64,000 bases of DNA from Fodinibacter sp038258215. Its GTDB lineage: Bacteria > Actinomycetota > Actinomycetes > Actinomycetales > Dermatophilaceae. Made by a program: the position numbers and the translations under genes. Below the pieces are notes generated by a model. The model searched no databases. It worked only from the letters and a program-made list of their open reading frames with translations, and was not told the origin of the DNA. Location: positions 61,682 to 125,681 of the forward strand of contig JBBSQC010000008.1 in NCBI GenBank assembly GCA_038258215.1. The letters run 5' to 3'. This document shows positions 30,295 through 39,286 of the stretch, in pieces (position 1 is the first letter of the stretch; every line of letters starts with the position of its first letter).

Positions 30295-30614
30295 CGGTCC
30301 ACCTCAGCGCCGACCTCGACCGCGGCATCCACCCGTGGTTCGAGGTCCGCCCGCACGCCGGATCCCTCCAAGGCGTCCGGGGCCGCCCAGCGTCGTATGG
30401 GGCCGGTGAGGTCGTCGGCGGCCTCTCCGAGGGCCCGCAGGGTGTCGGCGGCCTGGTCGAGCCAGTCGTCGAGCACGCGTTGGGGCCGTGGCTCGCCGGT
30501 GACGACCAGGCAGGCGAGGACCTCGTCCTCGGCGCGCACGACGGCTGCGCGCAGGGCGTCGAGCTCCGAGAGCACGTCCCGCGCGAGGGCGGGGTCCGCT
30601 CCGAGGGTCACCAC
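30291..30614 (-). CDS. Small helical protein, partner of WXG100-like gene
   Basis: A 107-residue acidic, fully helical protein without a family I recognise (LARDVLSELDALRAAVVRAE, VLDDWLDQAADTLRALGEAA). The size and helical pattern would suit a small partner of the downstream WXG100-like protein, whose start overlaps its stop by four bases. Two adjacent GTG codons (30614 and 30611) can serve as start. It is divergent from the M20 peptidase gene. Confidence 0.6.
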   Translation of the reverse strand: MVTLGADPALARDVLSELDALRAAVVRAEDEVLACLVVTGEPRPQRVLDDWLDQAADTLRALGEAADDLTGPIRRWAAPDALEGSGVRADLEPRVDAAVEVGAEVDR

Positions 30615-30726
30615 GCCACTCTAGGGCGTGCGGCAGGGCCTCGGAGGTTACCCACACCCCCGCGTGACCTCGGTCGGGTGCTGAAACGGTTGCCACCGCG
30701 ACCGTTTGGGCACACGACTCGGGCGA

Positions 30727-30732
30727 TAGGGT
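30727..30732 (+). promoter_or_regulatory. -10 box TAGGGT of M20 peptidase gene, leaderless
   Basis: TAGGGT ends seven bases before GTG 30740; no Shine-Dalgarno sequence lies between. Confidence 0.5.
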
Positions 30733-30739
30733 CGATGAG

Positions 30740-31930
30740 GTGGGTGAGGCGACCGGAGTTGACGAGGCCCTGGGTGAGGCCGCGGTCGCCCTGGCCGTCG
30801 AGCTGGTCGCGATCGACTCGGTCAACCCGGGTCTGGTCCCCGGCGCTGCCGGGGAGGCGCTGGTCGTCGAGCACCTGCGGGCCCGTCTGGCTGCCGCCGG
30901 GTTCGGCACCGAGATCGTGACACCCCAGGGGCACCAGGGCCGTCCCAGCCTGGTCGCCTCGATGGCCTGTGGAACCGCGGGCCAGAGCGGTCCGACGGTC
31001 GTGCTGACCGGGCACCTCGACACCGTCGGCACCGGTGGCATGACCGACCCGCTGTCGGCCCGCGTCGACGGCGACCGCCTCGTCGGGCGCGGTGCCTGCG
31101 ACATGAAGGGTGGTGTCGCGGCCATGGTCGTGGCCGCCGAGCACCTGGCACGCGACGGCGCTCCCGGCCGGGTGGTGCTGGCGCTCGTCGCCGACGAGGA
31201 GGACCTGAGCCTCGGGACCGAGGCCGTCCTCGCCGCGCTGCCGAGCCTCGGCGTGCGGCCGGACGTCGTGGTGGTGGGGGAGCCGACGTGGCTCGCGCTG
31301 GCCGACACCCTGCGGGGCTACGCCCTCGTGGAGGTGCGCCTGACCGGACGTGAGGCGCACTCCTCCCAGCCCGAGCGGGGCGTCAACGCCGTCGTTCACC
31401 TGGGTCGACTCCTGGCCGCCATCGAGCGTCACGACCTCGACACGGCATTGGGTGGCGGGTCGCTCATGGCCACGGTCGTCGAGGGGGGCGAGTCGCCCTT
31501 CGTGCTCGCCCGATCCGCACGTGTCGTGATCGAGCGGCGCACGGTGCCGGGAGAGTCCGCCGCGGATGCGCTCGGTGAGGTGGAGTCGCTGCTCGTCGGG
31601 CTGCGCTCGGCCGACCCGACCGTCGACGCCAGTGCGCACCTCCTCATCGCTCGAGAGGCCTGGCGACTCGACGGGACCGGCCCCGCTGCCACCCTGTCCG
31701 CCGGCCTGGAGAGAGCGCTCGGTGGTGTCGCCGCGGGGGAGCGGTTCCACGCGCCCTACTGGATGGAGGCCCCCCTGTGGCAGGCGGCCGGCATACCGGC
31801 CCTGGTGTGCGGGCCGGCCGGCGGCGGGCTGCACGCCGCCGACGAGTGGGTCGACCTGGAGCAGGTGCGCCGGTATGCCGTCGCCCTCACTGTCGCGGTG
31901 CGGGAGTGGGTCACTGACCATGCCCACTGA
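30740..31930 (+). CDS. M20-family metallopeptidase (ArgE/DapE-like)
   Basis: A 396-residue zinc amidohydrolase/peptidase. Metal and catalytic motifs are TGHLDTVGTGG, GRGACDMKGGVAAMVV and the general-base Glu in VADEEDLSLGTE. The dimerisation domain follows (GREAHSSQPERGVNAVVHLG) and the C-terminus has GGGLHAADEWVDLEQV. Members include acetylornithine deacetylase and succinyl-diaminopimelate desuccinylase; the exact substrate cannot be told, but the neighbouring decarboxylase and glutaminase suggest amino-acid breakdown. It overlaps the next gene by 11 bases. Confidence 0.88.
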   Translation: MGEATGVDEALGEAAVALAVELVAIDSVNPGLVPGAAGEALVVEHLRARLAAAGFGTEIVTPQGHQGRPSLVASMACGTAGQSGPTVVLTGHLDTVGTGGMTDPLSARVDGDRLVGRGACDMKGGVAAMVVAAEHLARDGAPGRVVLALVADEEDLSLGTEAVLAALPSLGVRPDVVVVGEPTWLALADTLRGYALVEVRLTGREAHSSQPERGVNAVVHLGRLLAAIERHDLDTALGGGSLMATVVEGGESPFVLARSARVVIERRTVPGESAADALGEVESLLVGLRSADPTVDASAHLLIAREAWRLDGTGPAATLSAGLERALGGVAAGERFHAPYWMEAPLWQAAGIPALVCGPAGGGLHAADEWVDLEQVRRYAVALTVAVREWVTDHAH

Positions 31931-33341
31931 CCCGAGGGGACTTCGCAGCGACGCGCCGCTGCTCGACGCCTGGCTCCGGTTCCAGGAGGAGGGGCCCACC
32001 CCGTTCACGATTCCCGGCCACAAGCAACGCCACGACCTCGTCGGAGACGTGGTCTCTGGGGACGTGCCCCTGTATGCCGGTCTCGACACGATGAAGCTCA
32101 CCCACGGCGTGGTCGCCGACGCGGAGGCGCGCGCCGCGCGCCTCTGGGGGGCCGACGTGGCGCGCTTCTCCGTGGGTGGCTCGACGCACGGCAACCAGGC
32201 GCTGGCGCTCGCCGTGGGGCGGCCCGGTGACCGCGTCGTGATCTCGCGGACCCTGCACCGGTCGATGCTCATCGGGCTCGCCCTCGCCGGGCTGGAGCCG
32301 GTGTGGGTCCGGCCCGACGTCGATCCCGGGCACGGACTACCCACCGGGGTCAGCGCCGCCTCCGTCGAGGCGGCGCTCACGTCGGCTCCTGACGCGGTCG
32401 CGGTCCTCGTCGGCGAGCCGTCCTACGTGGGCACGATCGGGGACGTCGCGGCGCTCGCCGACGTCGCCCACCGCCACCACGTGCCGCTCGTCGTCGATGC
32501 GGCCTGGGGTGCCCACCTCGGGTTCCACCCGGCCCTGCCGCCGCACGCGCTGGCTGCCGGGGCCGACGCGCTCGTGACGAGTGCGCACAAGATGCTCCCG
32601 TCGATCTCGCAGGGTGCCATGGTGCTGGTGCGCACCGGCCGGATCACGCGCGCACGGGTCGAGTCCGGTGTCGAGGCGACCGCCACGACCAGCCCGTCCG
32701 GGGCGATCCTCGCCAGCATCGACGCTGCCCGGGCACTCATGCAGCGCGACGGCGAGGCGCTGCTCGGGCCCGTCATCGACGGGGTCGCCGACATCCGGCG
32801 CCGCTTGCGCCGCATTCCGGGGCTCGTCGTGCTGGACGGTCCCGGTGTCGACCCCACGCGACTGGTCCTGGTGCTGCCGGGCACCGGCGCGGACGGCAAT
32901 GCCGTGGAGGCGGACCTGCTCTGCCACCGGATGCCGGTCGAGATGGCCGACCGCGACACGGTGGTCGCGATGGTCACCGTCGCCGACACACGCGAGACCC
33001 TGGAGGAGCTGGCCCTGGCGCTCGCGGAGAGCGTGGAGCGACACCGCGGCCCGGCACGCCCCGTCGTCACGTCGGGAGTCTGGGCCGTGGCACCCACGAT
33101 GGTCATGTCACCGCGCGAGGCGTTCTTCGCGGAGCGGGAACGGGTGCCCGTCGAGCGGGCCATCGGACGGGTCAGCGCCGAGCTCGTCGCGCCCTACCCA
33201 CCCGGCATCCCCGTGCTGGCCCCCGGCGAGGAGGTCACCGTGGAGTCGGTGGAGGTGCTCCGGGCGGCCCGCGCGGCCGGGAGCCGGATCGCGTATGCCG
33301 CGGACCCCTCGGTGCGCACCCTGGATGTCGTCATCGAGTGA
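31920..33341 (+). CDS. Orn/Lys/Arg decarboxylase-like PLP enzyme
   Basis: A 473-residue fold-type I PLP enzyme of the Orn/Lys/Arg decarboxylase group, nearer to the short Gram-positive form (SpeA/YaaO-like) than to the long inducible enzymes. It starts with FTIPGHKQRHDLVGDVV and has GGSTHGNQALALAVG, an Asp that binds PLP in LVVDAAWGAHLGFHPA, and the Schiff-base Lys in TSAHKMLPSISQGAM. The C-terminal domain has VAPYPPGIPVLAPGEEV. It likely makes a polyamine such as cadaverine or agmatine. ATG 31920 overlaps the M20 gene; its stop overlaps glsA tail to tail. Confidence 0.88.
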   Translation: MPTDPRGLRSDAPLLDAWLRFQEEGPTPFTIPGHKQRHDLVGDVVSGDVPLYAGLDTMKLTHGVVADAEARAARLWGADVARFSVGGSTHGNQALALAVGRPGDRVVISRTLHRSMLIGLALAGLEPVWVRPDVDPGHGLPTGVSAASVEAALTSAPDAVAVLVGEPSYVGTIGDVAALADVAHRHHVPLVVDAAWGAHLGFHPALPPHALAAGADALVTSAHKMLPSISQGAMVLVRTGRITRARVESGVEATATTSPSGAILASIDAARALMQRDGEALLGPVIDGVADIRRRLRRIPGLVVLDGPGVDPTRLVLVLPGTGADGNAVEADLLCHRMPVEMADRDTVVAMVTVADTRETLEELALALAESVERHRGPARPVVTSGVWAVAPTMVMSPREAFFAERERVPVERAIGRVSAELVAPYPPGIPVLAPGEEVTVESVEVLRAARAAGSRIAYAADPSVRTLDVVIE

Positions 33342-34356
33342 CGTCGCCGGCCGCGGTGACCACCGGGGAGGCGAAGAGGTCGAGACCGAGGGACCGGGAC
33401 AGGCGCTGTGCGGCGAGCACCCCGCGCACGCTGTTGCCCGCCGCATCGAGCAGCGGCGACCAGGTGCCGAGCCCGCCCTTGCCCGGTGCCGCCGTGACGA
33501 TACCGCCGCCGATGCCGCTCTTGCCGGGAAGCCCGACCCGCACGAGCCAGTCCCCGGACCGTTCGTACATGCCGGCCGTCGTCATCACGGCGAGGGTGCG
33601 CGCTGCGACCTCGGCAGGGACGACGCGCACCCGAGTCATCGGGTTCACCCCACCGTCGGCGAGCGTGGAGCCCATCACCGCGAGGTCGCGAGCGGTCACC
33701 GACAGGCAGCTGGCGCGCGTGTAGAGGTCGACGGCGCCAGCGGGGTTCGCCACCCGGCCCTCGGCGTGCAAGAGGTTGGCCAAAGCCCGGTTCCGGTGGT
33801 TCGTCGCGATGGCGCTGGCGTAGATGGCCTCGTCGAGGTCGAGCCCTCGGCCGGCGAAGGCCGAGAGCACCTCGCGCACGAGCGACCATGCCGACTCCAC
33901 GCCACCACCGTCCACGGAGGCCACGAGCAGGCCGGCGCAGGCGATCGCGCCGGCATTGACCATGGGGTTGGTGCGGCCCCCCGGCCCCCGCTCGACGGCC
34001 TCCGCGGAGTTGAAGGGCAAGCCCGTCGCGTCGACACCGACGTGCTCGACCACGCTGTCGATGCCGACCCGCTCGCAGGCCAGCGCGAAGACGAACGGCT
34101 TCGCGACACTCATCACGCTGAACGGCGCATCCACGTCGCCCGCGACGAACTGATGACCTCCCGCCGACACCACCGCGATACCGAGGCACGACGGATCCGC
34201 CTTCAGGAGAGCGGGATACACCGCACTCAGCGAACCGTCGGCAACTGCCGAGAGGTCACGGTGGCAGGCCTCGACGAGACCCTGCACGCGCGCAGGGTCG
34301 GGCAGGTGGCCTGTCGAGACGAAGGACCCGGCCGCCTCCACCTCCTGGCCCGGCAC
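33331..34356 (-). CDS. glsA: Glutaminase
   Basis: A 341-residue glutaminase of the serine-beta-lactamase-like fold, converting glutamine to glutamate and ammonia. The catalytic Ser-x-x-Lys is in FSVMSVAKPFVFAL; other family blocks are GRTNPMVNAGAIACAGLL, NHRNRALANLL and VGLPGKSGIGGGIV. Length is slightly over the usual 305-310, with about 25 extra N-terminal residues; GTG 34356 is uncertain because no good ribosome binding site is seen. It lies seven bases after the pepA stop, so it follows pepA on one transcript. Confidence 0.93.
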   Translation of the reverse strand: MPGQEVEAAGSFVSTGHLPDPARVQGLVEACHRDLSAVADGSLSAVYPALLKADPSCLGIAVVSAGGHQFVAGDVDAPFSVMSVAKPFVFALACERVGIDSVVEHVGVDATGLPFNSAEAVERGPGGRTNPMVNAGAIACAGLLVASVDGGGVESAWSLVREVLSAFAGRGLDLDEAIYASAIATNHRNRALANLLHAEGRVANPAGAVDLYTRASCLSVTARDLAVMGSTLADGGVNPMTRVRVVPAEVAARTLAVMTTAGMYERSGDWLVRVGLPGKSGIGGGIVTAAPGKGGLGTWSPLLDAAGNSVRGVLAAQRLSRSLGLDLFASPVVTAAGDVTR

Positions 34357-34362
34357 GGTCTG

Positions 34363-35868
34363 CTAGCTCGAAGCAGTGAAGCGCTCAGCCAGCTCGACGA
34401 GGAGGCGGGTACCGAATGCGGTGGGGCCCTTGGGAACCCAGCGAGTGGTGGCCTCGGCCTGACCGGTGCCGGCGATGTCGATGTGGGCCCACGGTAGGCC
34501 ACCGACGAACTCCTGGAGAAAGAGGCCGGCGGTGATCGACCCGGCGTACGGGCCGCCGAGGTTGGTCATGTCCGCGATGCTGGAGTCGAGCTGGCTGCGG
34601 TAGGACTTCACCAGCGGAAGCTCCCACACCGGCTCGTCGGTGCGTGCCCCGGCCGCCCGAACCTGGTCGACGAGGTCGGGGTCGTTGCCCATCAGCCCGG
34701 CCACCTCCGTGCCGAAGGTGCGCAGGCACGCTCCGGTGAGGGTGGCCAGGTCGACGATGGCGTCCACGCCCTCTTCGACGGCGAGGGAGAGGCCGTCGGC
34801 CATGACGAGCCGACCCTCGGCGTCGGTGTTCATCACCTCGACGGTCATGCCGTTGCGCATGGTCAGCACATCGCCGAGCTGCATCGCGGAACCGGAGGGC
34901 ATGTTGTCGGTGCACATGAGGTATGCCGTGACCGTGCTGCGGCAACCGACCTCGTTGAGCGCGGTCATGGCCGCGAGGATGGCGCCGGCGCCGGACATGT
35001 CGTTCTTCATCTGCGAGTGCGACACGTCGCTGGGCTTGAGGTTGATGCCGCCGGAGTCGTACATGATGCCCTTGCCGATGAGCGCGAGGTGACCGGTCGA
35101 CCCGCCCTCAGGGACATACTTCACGACGATCATCCGGGGCGGCTCGACGCTGCCGCGGTTGACCCCGAGCAGGCCTCCGCAGCCCATCTCCTCCAGCTGC
35201 TCCTTGTCGAAGACCTCGACCTCCAGGCCCGCCTCGGGGGCGAGCTCGACCGCCAGGTCGCCCATCGCGCTCGCGGTGAGCAGGCCTGCGGGGCAGGTGG
35301 CGAGGTCGCGTCCGAGCATGGCCACCCGCGCCAGCACCGAGCCGCGGCGCACGCCGTCCTCCACGGCCTCGCGCTCGCCCTCGGGCGCCAGCAAGGTCAG
35401 CGAGTCGACGCGCACCGCACCTGACTCGGTGCTGCGCAGGCTGAACCGGTAGCGGGCCAGGAGTACCCCTTCGACGATGGCGGCGGCGGCCTCGGCGACG
35501 GTCATCCTCTGGGACCGTGGCACCCGGGTCGCGAGGTCCCCGTCGAAGGGCACCGCCGAGGCGAAGGCGGCAGCAGCGTCGCGCACGGCGGCGGCATCCA
35601 TCGCCTCGATCTCACCCAGACCCACGGCGACGAGGGTCGGCCCGCTGGCGGTGGGGAAGGGCAGTGCCGACCCGATGGACGGCTTGAACCCGGCTCGGGA
35701 GAGCGCGTCGAGGTCGACGCCCAGCACAGCGGGCACCTCGCCGGTGGAGGTCACCGGCACGCTGACCGCGTCGGCGCCGGAGAGCTGGGCCTCCTCGTCG
35801 ACGACGGTGATGGTCACCGGGTGACGCAGTGAGGGGGCGACGTCGCGGACGTCGGTGACCGATGTCAT
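34363..35868 (-). CDS. pepA: Leucyl aminopeptidase
   Basis: A 501-residue M17 cytosolic aminopeptidase that removes N-terminal residues from peptides with two metal ions. The signature NTDAEGRLVMADGL is intact, as are the metal-binding block LIGKGIMYDSGGINLKPS, the preceding Lys, and VDLATLTGACLRTFG. The N-terminal domain is typical. ATG 35868 opens an in-frame N-terminus of family length. With glsA downstream, the pair would turn peptides and glutamine into glutamate for the nearby dehydrogenase. Confidence 0.94.
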   Translation of the reverse strand: MTSVTDVRDVAPSLRHPVTITVVDEEAQLSGADAVSVPVTSTGEVPAVLGVDLDALSRAGFKPSIGSALPFPTASGPTLVAVGLGEIEAMDAAAVRDAAAAFASAVPFDGDLATRVPRSQRMTVAEAAAAIVEGVLLARYRFSLRSTESGAVRVDSLTLLAPEGEREAVEDGVRRGSVLARVAMLGRDLATCPAGLLTASAMGDLAVELAPEAGLEVEVFDKEQLEEMGCGGLLGVNRGSVEPPRMIVVKYVPEGGSTGHLALIGKGIMYDSGGINLKPSDVSHSQMKNDMSGAGAILAAMTALNEVGCRSTVTAYLMCTDNMPSGSAMQLGDVLTMRNGMTVEVMNTDAEGRLVMADGLSLAVEEGVDAIVDLATLTGACLRTFGTEVAGLMGNDPDLVDQVRAAGARTDEPVWELPLVKSYRSQLDSSIADMTNLGGPYAGSITAGLFLQEFVGGLPWAHIDIAGTGQAEATTRWVPKGPTAFGTRLLVELAERFTASS

Positions 35869-36279
35869 GTGTCCTCCAGATCAAAGGGACGGCGCCCCGG
35901 CGGAGGCACCGCACGACGAAAGGCTCGTCGGGAGTCAGGGCGGCCGAGCAGGGTGGCGTTCACACGCGTCTCCTTGTCCGTGACCTCCCCATGGAGATCG
36001 ACCTCAGCGTGCCAGTCGGATGTGCTGGTCCACAAGAGACGTCGATTGCTGTTGCACGTTGGACAACGTGGTGACGTGGTGCCACGAGGGGCGCTATCTT
36101 CAGACCGGTCTCTGCGGTCCGGTCCCGTTCTGAGCTGGGGGTGTCGACATCGTCCTGACGTGCAGTGCGACGCTCGTGCTGACCCGTGGTGCCGGGGCGG
36201 CCGACGACGGTGCCCTCGACGTGATCGGCACGACGGAAACCGAGGACGCCACGGTGGATCCGGGTCTGGAGTCCCAACC
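35869..36279. other. 412-bp gap between divergent pepA and SLC13 gene
   Basis: No convincing full gene lies here. It holds a 7+2+7 palindrome (36055-36070) and a possible -10 TATCTT near 36095-36100. From GTG 36176 a 35-codon frame (acidic, ending PGLESQP) stops with TGA 36281-36283, overlapping the SLC13 ATG as ATGA. That small frame could be a leader peptide or chance; I do not annotate it as a gene. The first 190 bases past pepA show nothing else. Confidence 0.4.
36055..36070. promoter_or_regulatory. Palindrome CACGTTG-GA-CAACGTG
   Basis: Perfect 7-bp arms (36055-36061 and 36064-36070) with a two-base spacer, in the gap between pepA and the SLC13 permease and just upstream of a TATCTT box. 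The shape suits a dimeric repressor; none is encoded next to it. Confidence 0.4.
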
Positions 36280-37839
36280 ATGAGTCCGGTCGCGGTGACC
36301 CTGGTCATCCTGGCGCTCGCCATCGTGGCCTTCATGTCCGGGCGCCTGCCGATCGGCATCGTCGCCATCGGTGTCTCGATCTCGTTGTGGGCCACCCGCA
36401 TCCTCGAGCTGGGTGATGCGCTCGCCGGGTTCGGTGACCCCACGGTGATCTTCATCGCCACGCTGTTCGTCGTCAGCGAGGCGCTCGACTCCACCGGCGT
36501 CACTGCGTGGGTGGGTCAGCAGGTGATTCAGCGGGGCGGCGAGGAGCGCACCCCCCTCCTACTCAGCGTGTGCGTCCTCGTCGCCGTGCTGACCGCGCTG
36601 ATCAGCGTGAACGGGGCCGTGGCCGCGCTCATCCCGGTGGTGGTGGTCGTGGCGACCAAGGTCGGCATGGCGCCGTCGCAGATGCTCATGCCGCTGGCCT
36701 TCTCGGCGCACGCCGGCTCGATGCTCGCGCTCACCGGAACGCCCGTCAACATCATCGTCAGTGACGCCGCAGCGGATGCCGGAGAGGGCGCCTTCGGGTT
36801 CTTCGAGTTCGCCCTCGTCGGCGTGCCGCTCCTCCTCGGTACCCTGCTCGTGATCGTCGTCCTCGGGAAGCGGCTGTTGCCCGAGCGGGCTGCGACGATG
36901 TTGCCGCAGGACGTCGCCGAGCACGCCCGCGCGCTGAGCGAGCAGTACTCACTGCCCGAGGGCACCGAGCTGGTCAGCGCTCGCAACGGCGTCACCGAGG
37001 TCGTGGTCTCGCCGCGGTCGGAGCTCATCGGGATGCACCTCTTCCCCGGCATGGTGACGCCCAGCGGAGACCTCGTCGTGGTCGGGTTGCAGCGAGGAGG
37101 GGAGGACCTGCGAGATCGCGACTCGGCACTGCGGGCGGGCGACACCCTGCTGGTGAGCGGGACGTGGGACGACCTCGAGGAGCACACGGCGGGGTCCGAG
37201 GTGCTCGCGGTGGACGAGCCGGCGACGCTGCGCCGCGGGGTGCCTCTCGGCGAGGGCGCGAAGCGGGCGATCGTGGTCCTCCTCGCCATGGTGGTGCTCC
37301 TCGCGACCGGCCTGGTCCCCACGGTCATCGCGGGACTGCTCGCAGCGTGCGCCATCGTGCTGACGGGGGTGCTCACCCCCACCAAGGCCTACCGCGCCGT
37401 GTCGTGGACCACGGTCGTCCTCGTGGGCGGGATGATCCCGCTGTCCACGGCCTTCGTCTCGACCGGCACCGCGGACGCCATCGGGACAGCCCTTCTCGAC
37501 GTGGTGGGCGACTCCTCGCCACGCCTCGCCCTGCTCGGCATCTGCGTCATCACCATGGTGCTGGGGCAGCTGATCAGCAACACGGCGACGGTGCTCATCA
37601 TGGTGCCGATCGCCGTATCGGTCTCGGGGGACCTCGGCACCTCGGTGCTCCCCTTCCTCATGGCGCTCGGCATCTCGGGTGCCGCTTCGTTCCTCACCCC
37701 CGTGGCCACGCCCGCGAACACCATGGTGCTCGAGCCGGGTGGCTACCGCTTCGGTGACTACTGGAAGCTCGGCCTTCCGCTCCTGCTGCTCTTCCTCGCC
37801 GTCGCCGTGCTCTACGTGCCGATCGTGTGGCCACTGTGA
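36280..37839 (+). CDS. SLC13-family permease with TrkA-C domain
   Basis: A 519-residue membrane protein. N-terminal helices 1-200 include a block SAHAGSMLALTGTPVNIIVS typical of the DASS/SLC13 group; a cytosolic TrkA-C (RCK_C) domain at about 215-290 (RSELIGMHLFPGMVTPSGD) is inserted; further helices and a second signature GISGAASFLTPVATPANTMV follow. Such proteins carry sulfate, dicarboxylates or other anions. ATG 36280 is taken because helix 1 begins there; upstream in-frame sequence is unlike a membrane protein. A second permease follows after 97 bases. Confidence 0.85.
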   Translation: MSPVAVTLVILALAIVAFMSGRLPIGIVAIGVSISLWATRILELGDALAGFGDPTVIFIATLFVVSEALDSTGVTAWVGQQVIQRGGEERTPLLLSVCVLVAVLTALISVNGAVAALIPVVVVVATKVGMAPSQMLMPLAFSAHAGSMLALTGTPVNIIVSDAAADAGEGAFGFFEFALVGVPLLLGTLLVIVVLGKRLLPERAATMLPQDVAEHARALSEQYSLPEGTELVSARNGVTEVVVSPRSELIGMHLFPGMVTPSGDLVVVGLQRGGEDLRDRDSALRAGDTLLVSGTWDDLEEHTAGSEVLAVDEPATLRRGVPLGEGAKRAIVVLLAMVVLLATGLVPTVIAGLLAACAIVLTGVLTPTKAYRAVSWTTVVLVGGMIPLSTAFVSTGTADAIGTALLDVVGDSSPRLALLGICVITMVLGQLISNTATVLIMVPIAVSVSGDLGTSVLPFLMALGISGAASFLTPVATPANTMVLEPGGYRFGDYWKLGLPLLLLFLAVAVLYVPIVWPL

Positions 37840-37936
37840 GACGCAACCGTGACCGACACGACCCGAGAACGCGCTCTGCCCGCCAGTCCCGAGTGGTTGG
37901 ATCGACCAGGCACTCCGCCCCACCCAGGAGGTTGAC

Positions 37937-39145
37937 GTGAACCCTGTCCTTGCCTTCGTGGTCGTCATGCTCGTGTGGACGGTCAGCGACTACGTCGCGA
38001 AGAAGACGCAGTCGCTGCTCTCCTCGCTCTTCGTCGCCTCGATCATCTTCCTGGTCGGCTTCCTCAGCGGCATCTTCCCCGAGGACCTCCTGGCCAGCTC
38101 CTCGCTGCTCGCCCTCGCGGGCGCCGTGGTGGGCTTCATCATCGTCCACCTCGGCACGATGATCAGCCTCGAGGACTTCAAGAAGCAGTGGAAGACCTTC
38201 CTCATCGGCTTCGCCACGGTCATCGGCATCGGCATCGCGTTGTGGGTCGCCAGCCTGATCTTCGGAGGGAGCATCTCCGGCGCCGCCGAGGACGGCTACG
38301 CGCAGGCCCTCGACTTCGTCGCGGCCGGCACCGGCGCCCTGAGCGGCGGCACCATCTCCGTGCTGCTCATCCAGGAGGCAGCACTCGGCGTCGGGCTCAC
38401 GAGCATCGCGATCTTCCCGGTACTCATCTCCGCCCTCCAGGGCCTGGTCGGCTTCCCGCTGACCTCGATCATCCTGCGCAAGGAGGCAGCCCGCCTCAAG
38501 GGGGAGTACCGCGCGGGCAACCTCGAGCCGGTCGTGGTGGAGGAGGGAGAGGTGGATGCCGCCCCGGGCCGCCTCCCGGCGGCGTTCCGCACGACGGCGG
38601 GCACGCTGTTCGTCGTCGGTGTCGTCGTGCTCGTCTCCATCGGCATCAACAACCTCACCGACGGCATCCTCAACACCTTCGTCGTGGCCCTGATCCTGGG
38701 CATCGCCCTGCGTACCTTCGGGATCTTCAAGCCGTCGGTGCTCGCGGGCATCGACGCCTACGGGTTGATGATGCTCGCCATCATGATCCTCATCTTCGGA
38801 CCACTGGCGACGGTGAAGCCCTCGGACGTCGCAGAGCTGGCGGTCCCGCTCCTGCTGGCGTTCGTCTTCGGTGTCGCCGGGATCGCCGCCTTCGCGGGGC
38901 TGGTGGGCAAGCTGGTCGGCTACTCGGTGCCGATGGCGATCGCCATCGGGCTCACCTCGCTGTACGGCTTCCCCGGCACGATGATCCTCTCCCAGGAGGC
39001 CGCCAAGGGGGCAGGGGAGTCGCCCGAGGAGGTCGCGGCGATCGAGCACGAGATCCTCCCGAAGATGATCGTCGCCGGCTTCTCCACGGTGACCATCACC
39101 TCCGTGGTCGTCACCGGCTTCGTCGCGGGGTGGATCGGGCGCTGA
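37937..39145 (+). CDS. Predicted secondary transporter, family not recognised
   Basis: A 402-residue integral membrane protein with about ten hydrophobic segments, starting AFVVVMLVWTVSDYVAKKTQ. A cytosolic charged loop near 190-215 (EAARLKGEYRAGN) splits it into two halves. Gly-rich motifs FVAAGTGALSGGTISVLLI and LTSLYGFPGTMILSQEAAKG occur at similar places in the two halves, suggesting an inverted-repeat carrier. I cannot name the family. GTG 37937 has a strong AGGAGG at 37926-37931. Lying between an SLC13 permease and glutamate dehydrogenase, it could carry an organic or amino acid. Confidence 0.75.
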   Translation: MNPVLAFVVVMLVWTVSDYVAKKTQSLLSSLFVASIIFLVGFLSGIFPEDLLASSSLLALAGAVVGFIIVHLGTMISLEDFKKQWKTFLIGFATVIGIGIALWVASLIFGGSISGAAEDGYAQALDFVAAGTGALSGGTISVLLIQEAALGVGLTSIAIFPVLISALQGLVGFPLTSIILRKEAARLKGEYRAGNLEPVVVEEGEVDAAPGRLPAAFRTTAGTLFVVGVVVLVSIGINNLTDGILNTFVVALILGIALRTFGIFKPSVLAGIDAYGLMMLAIMILIFGPLATVKPSDVAELAVPLLLAFVFGVAGIAAFAGLVGKLVGYSVPMAIAIGLTSLYGFPGTMILSQEAAKGAGESPEEVAAIEHEILPKMIVAGFSTVTITSVVVTGFVAGWIGR

Positions 39146-39213
39146 CGTCGAGTGGTCTGGAGTGCGAGACACCAGTGAGGGGGTGCGCGTGGCCCCGTCC
39201 GGGCCGGGGTGAC

Positions 39214-39219
39214 TAGGCT
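39214..39219 (+). promoter_or_regulatory. -10 box TAGGCT of glutamate dehydrogenase gene
   Basis: TAGGCT lies about 67 bases before ATG 39287. A transcript starting near 39226 would have a leader ending in AAGGAG, so this gene is not leaderless although the box is the same as at 44304 and 46380. Confidence 0.5.
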
Positions 39220-39286
39220 CGGCAGTGGACACGACGAGGTGTCCCACCGCACCCGGTGACTCGCGACCAAGGAGTGCCTCAGCACC

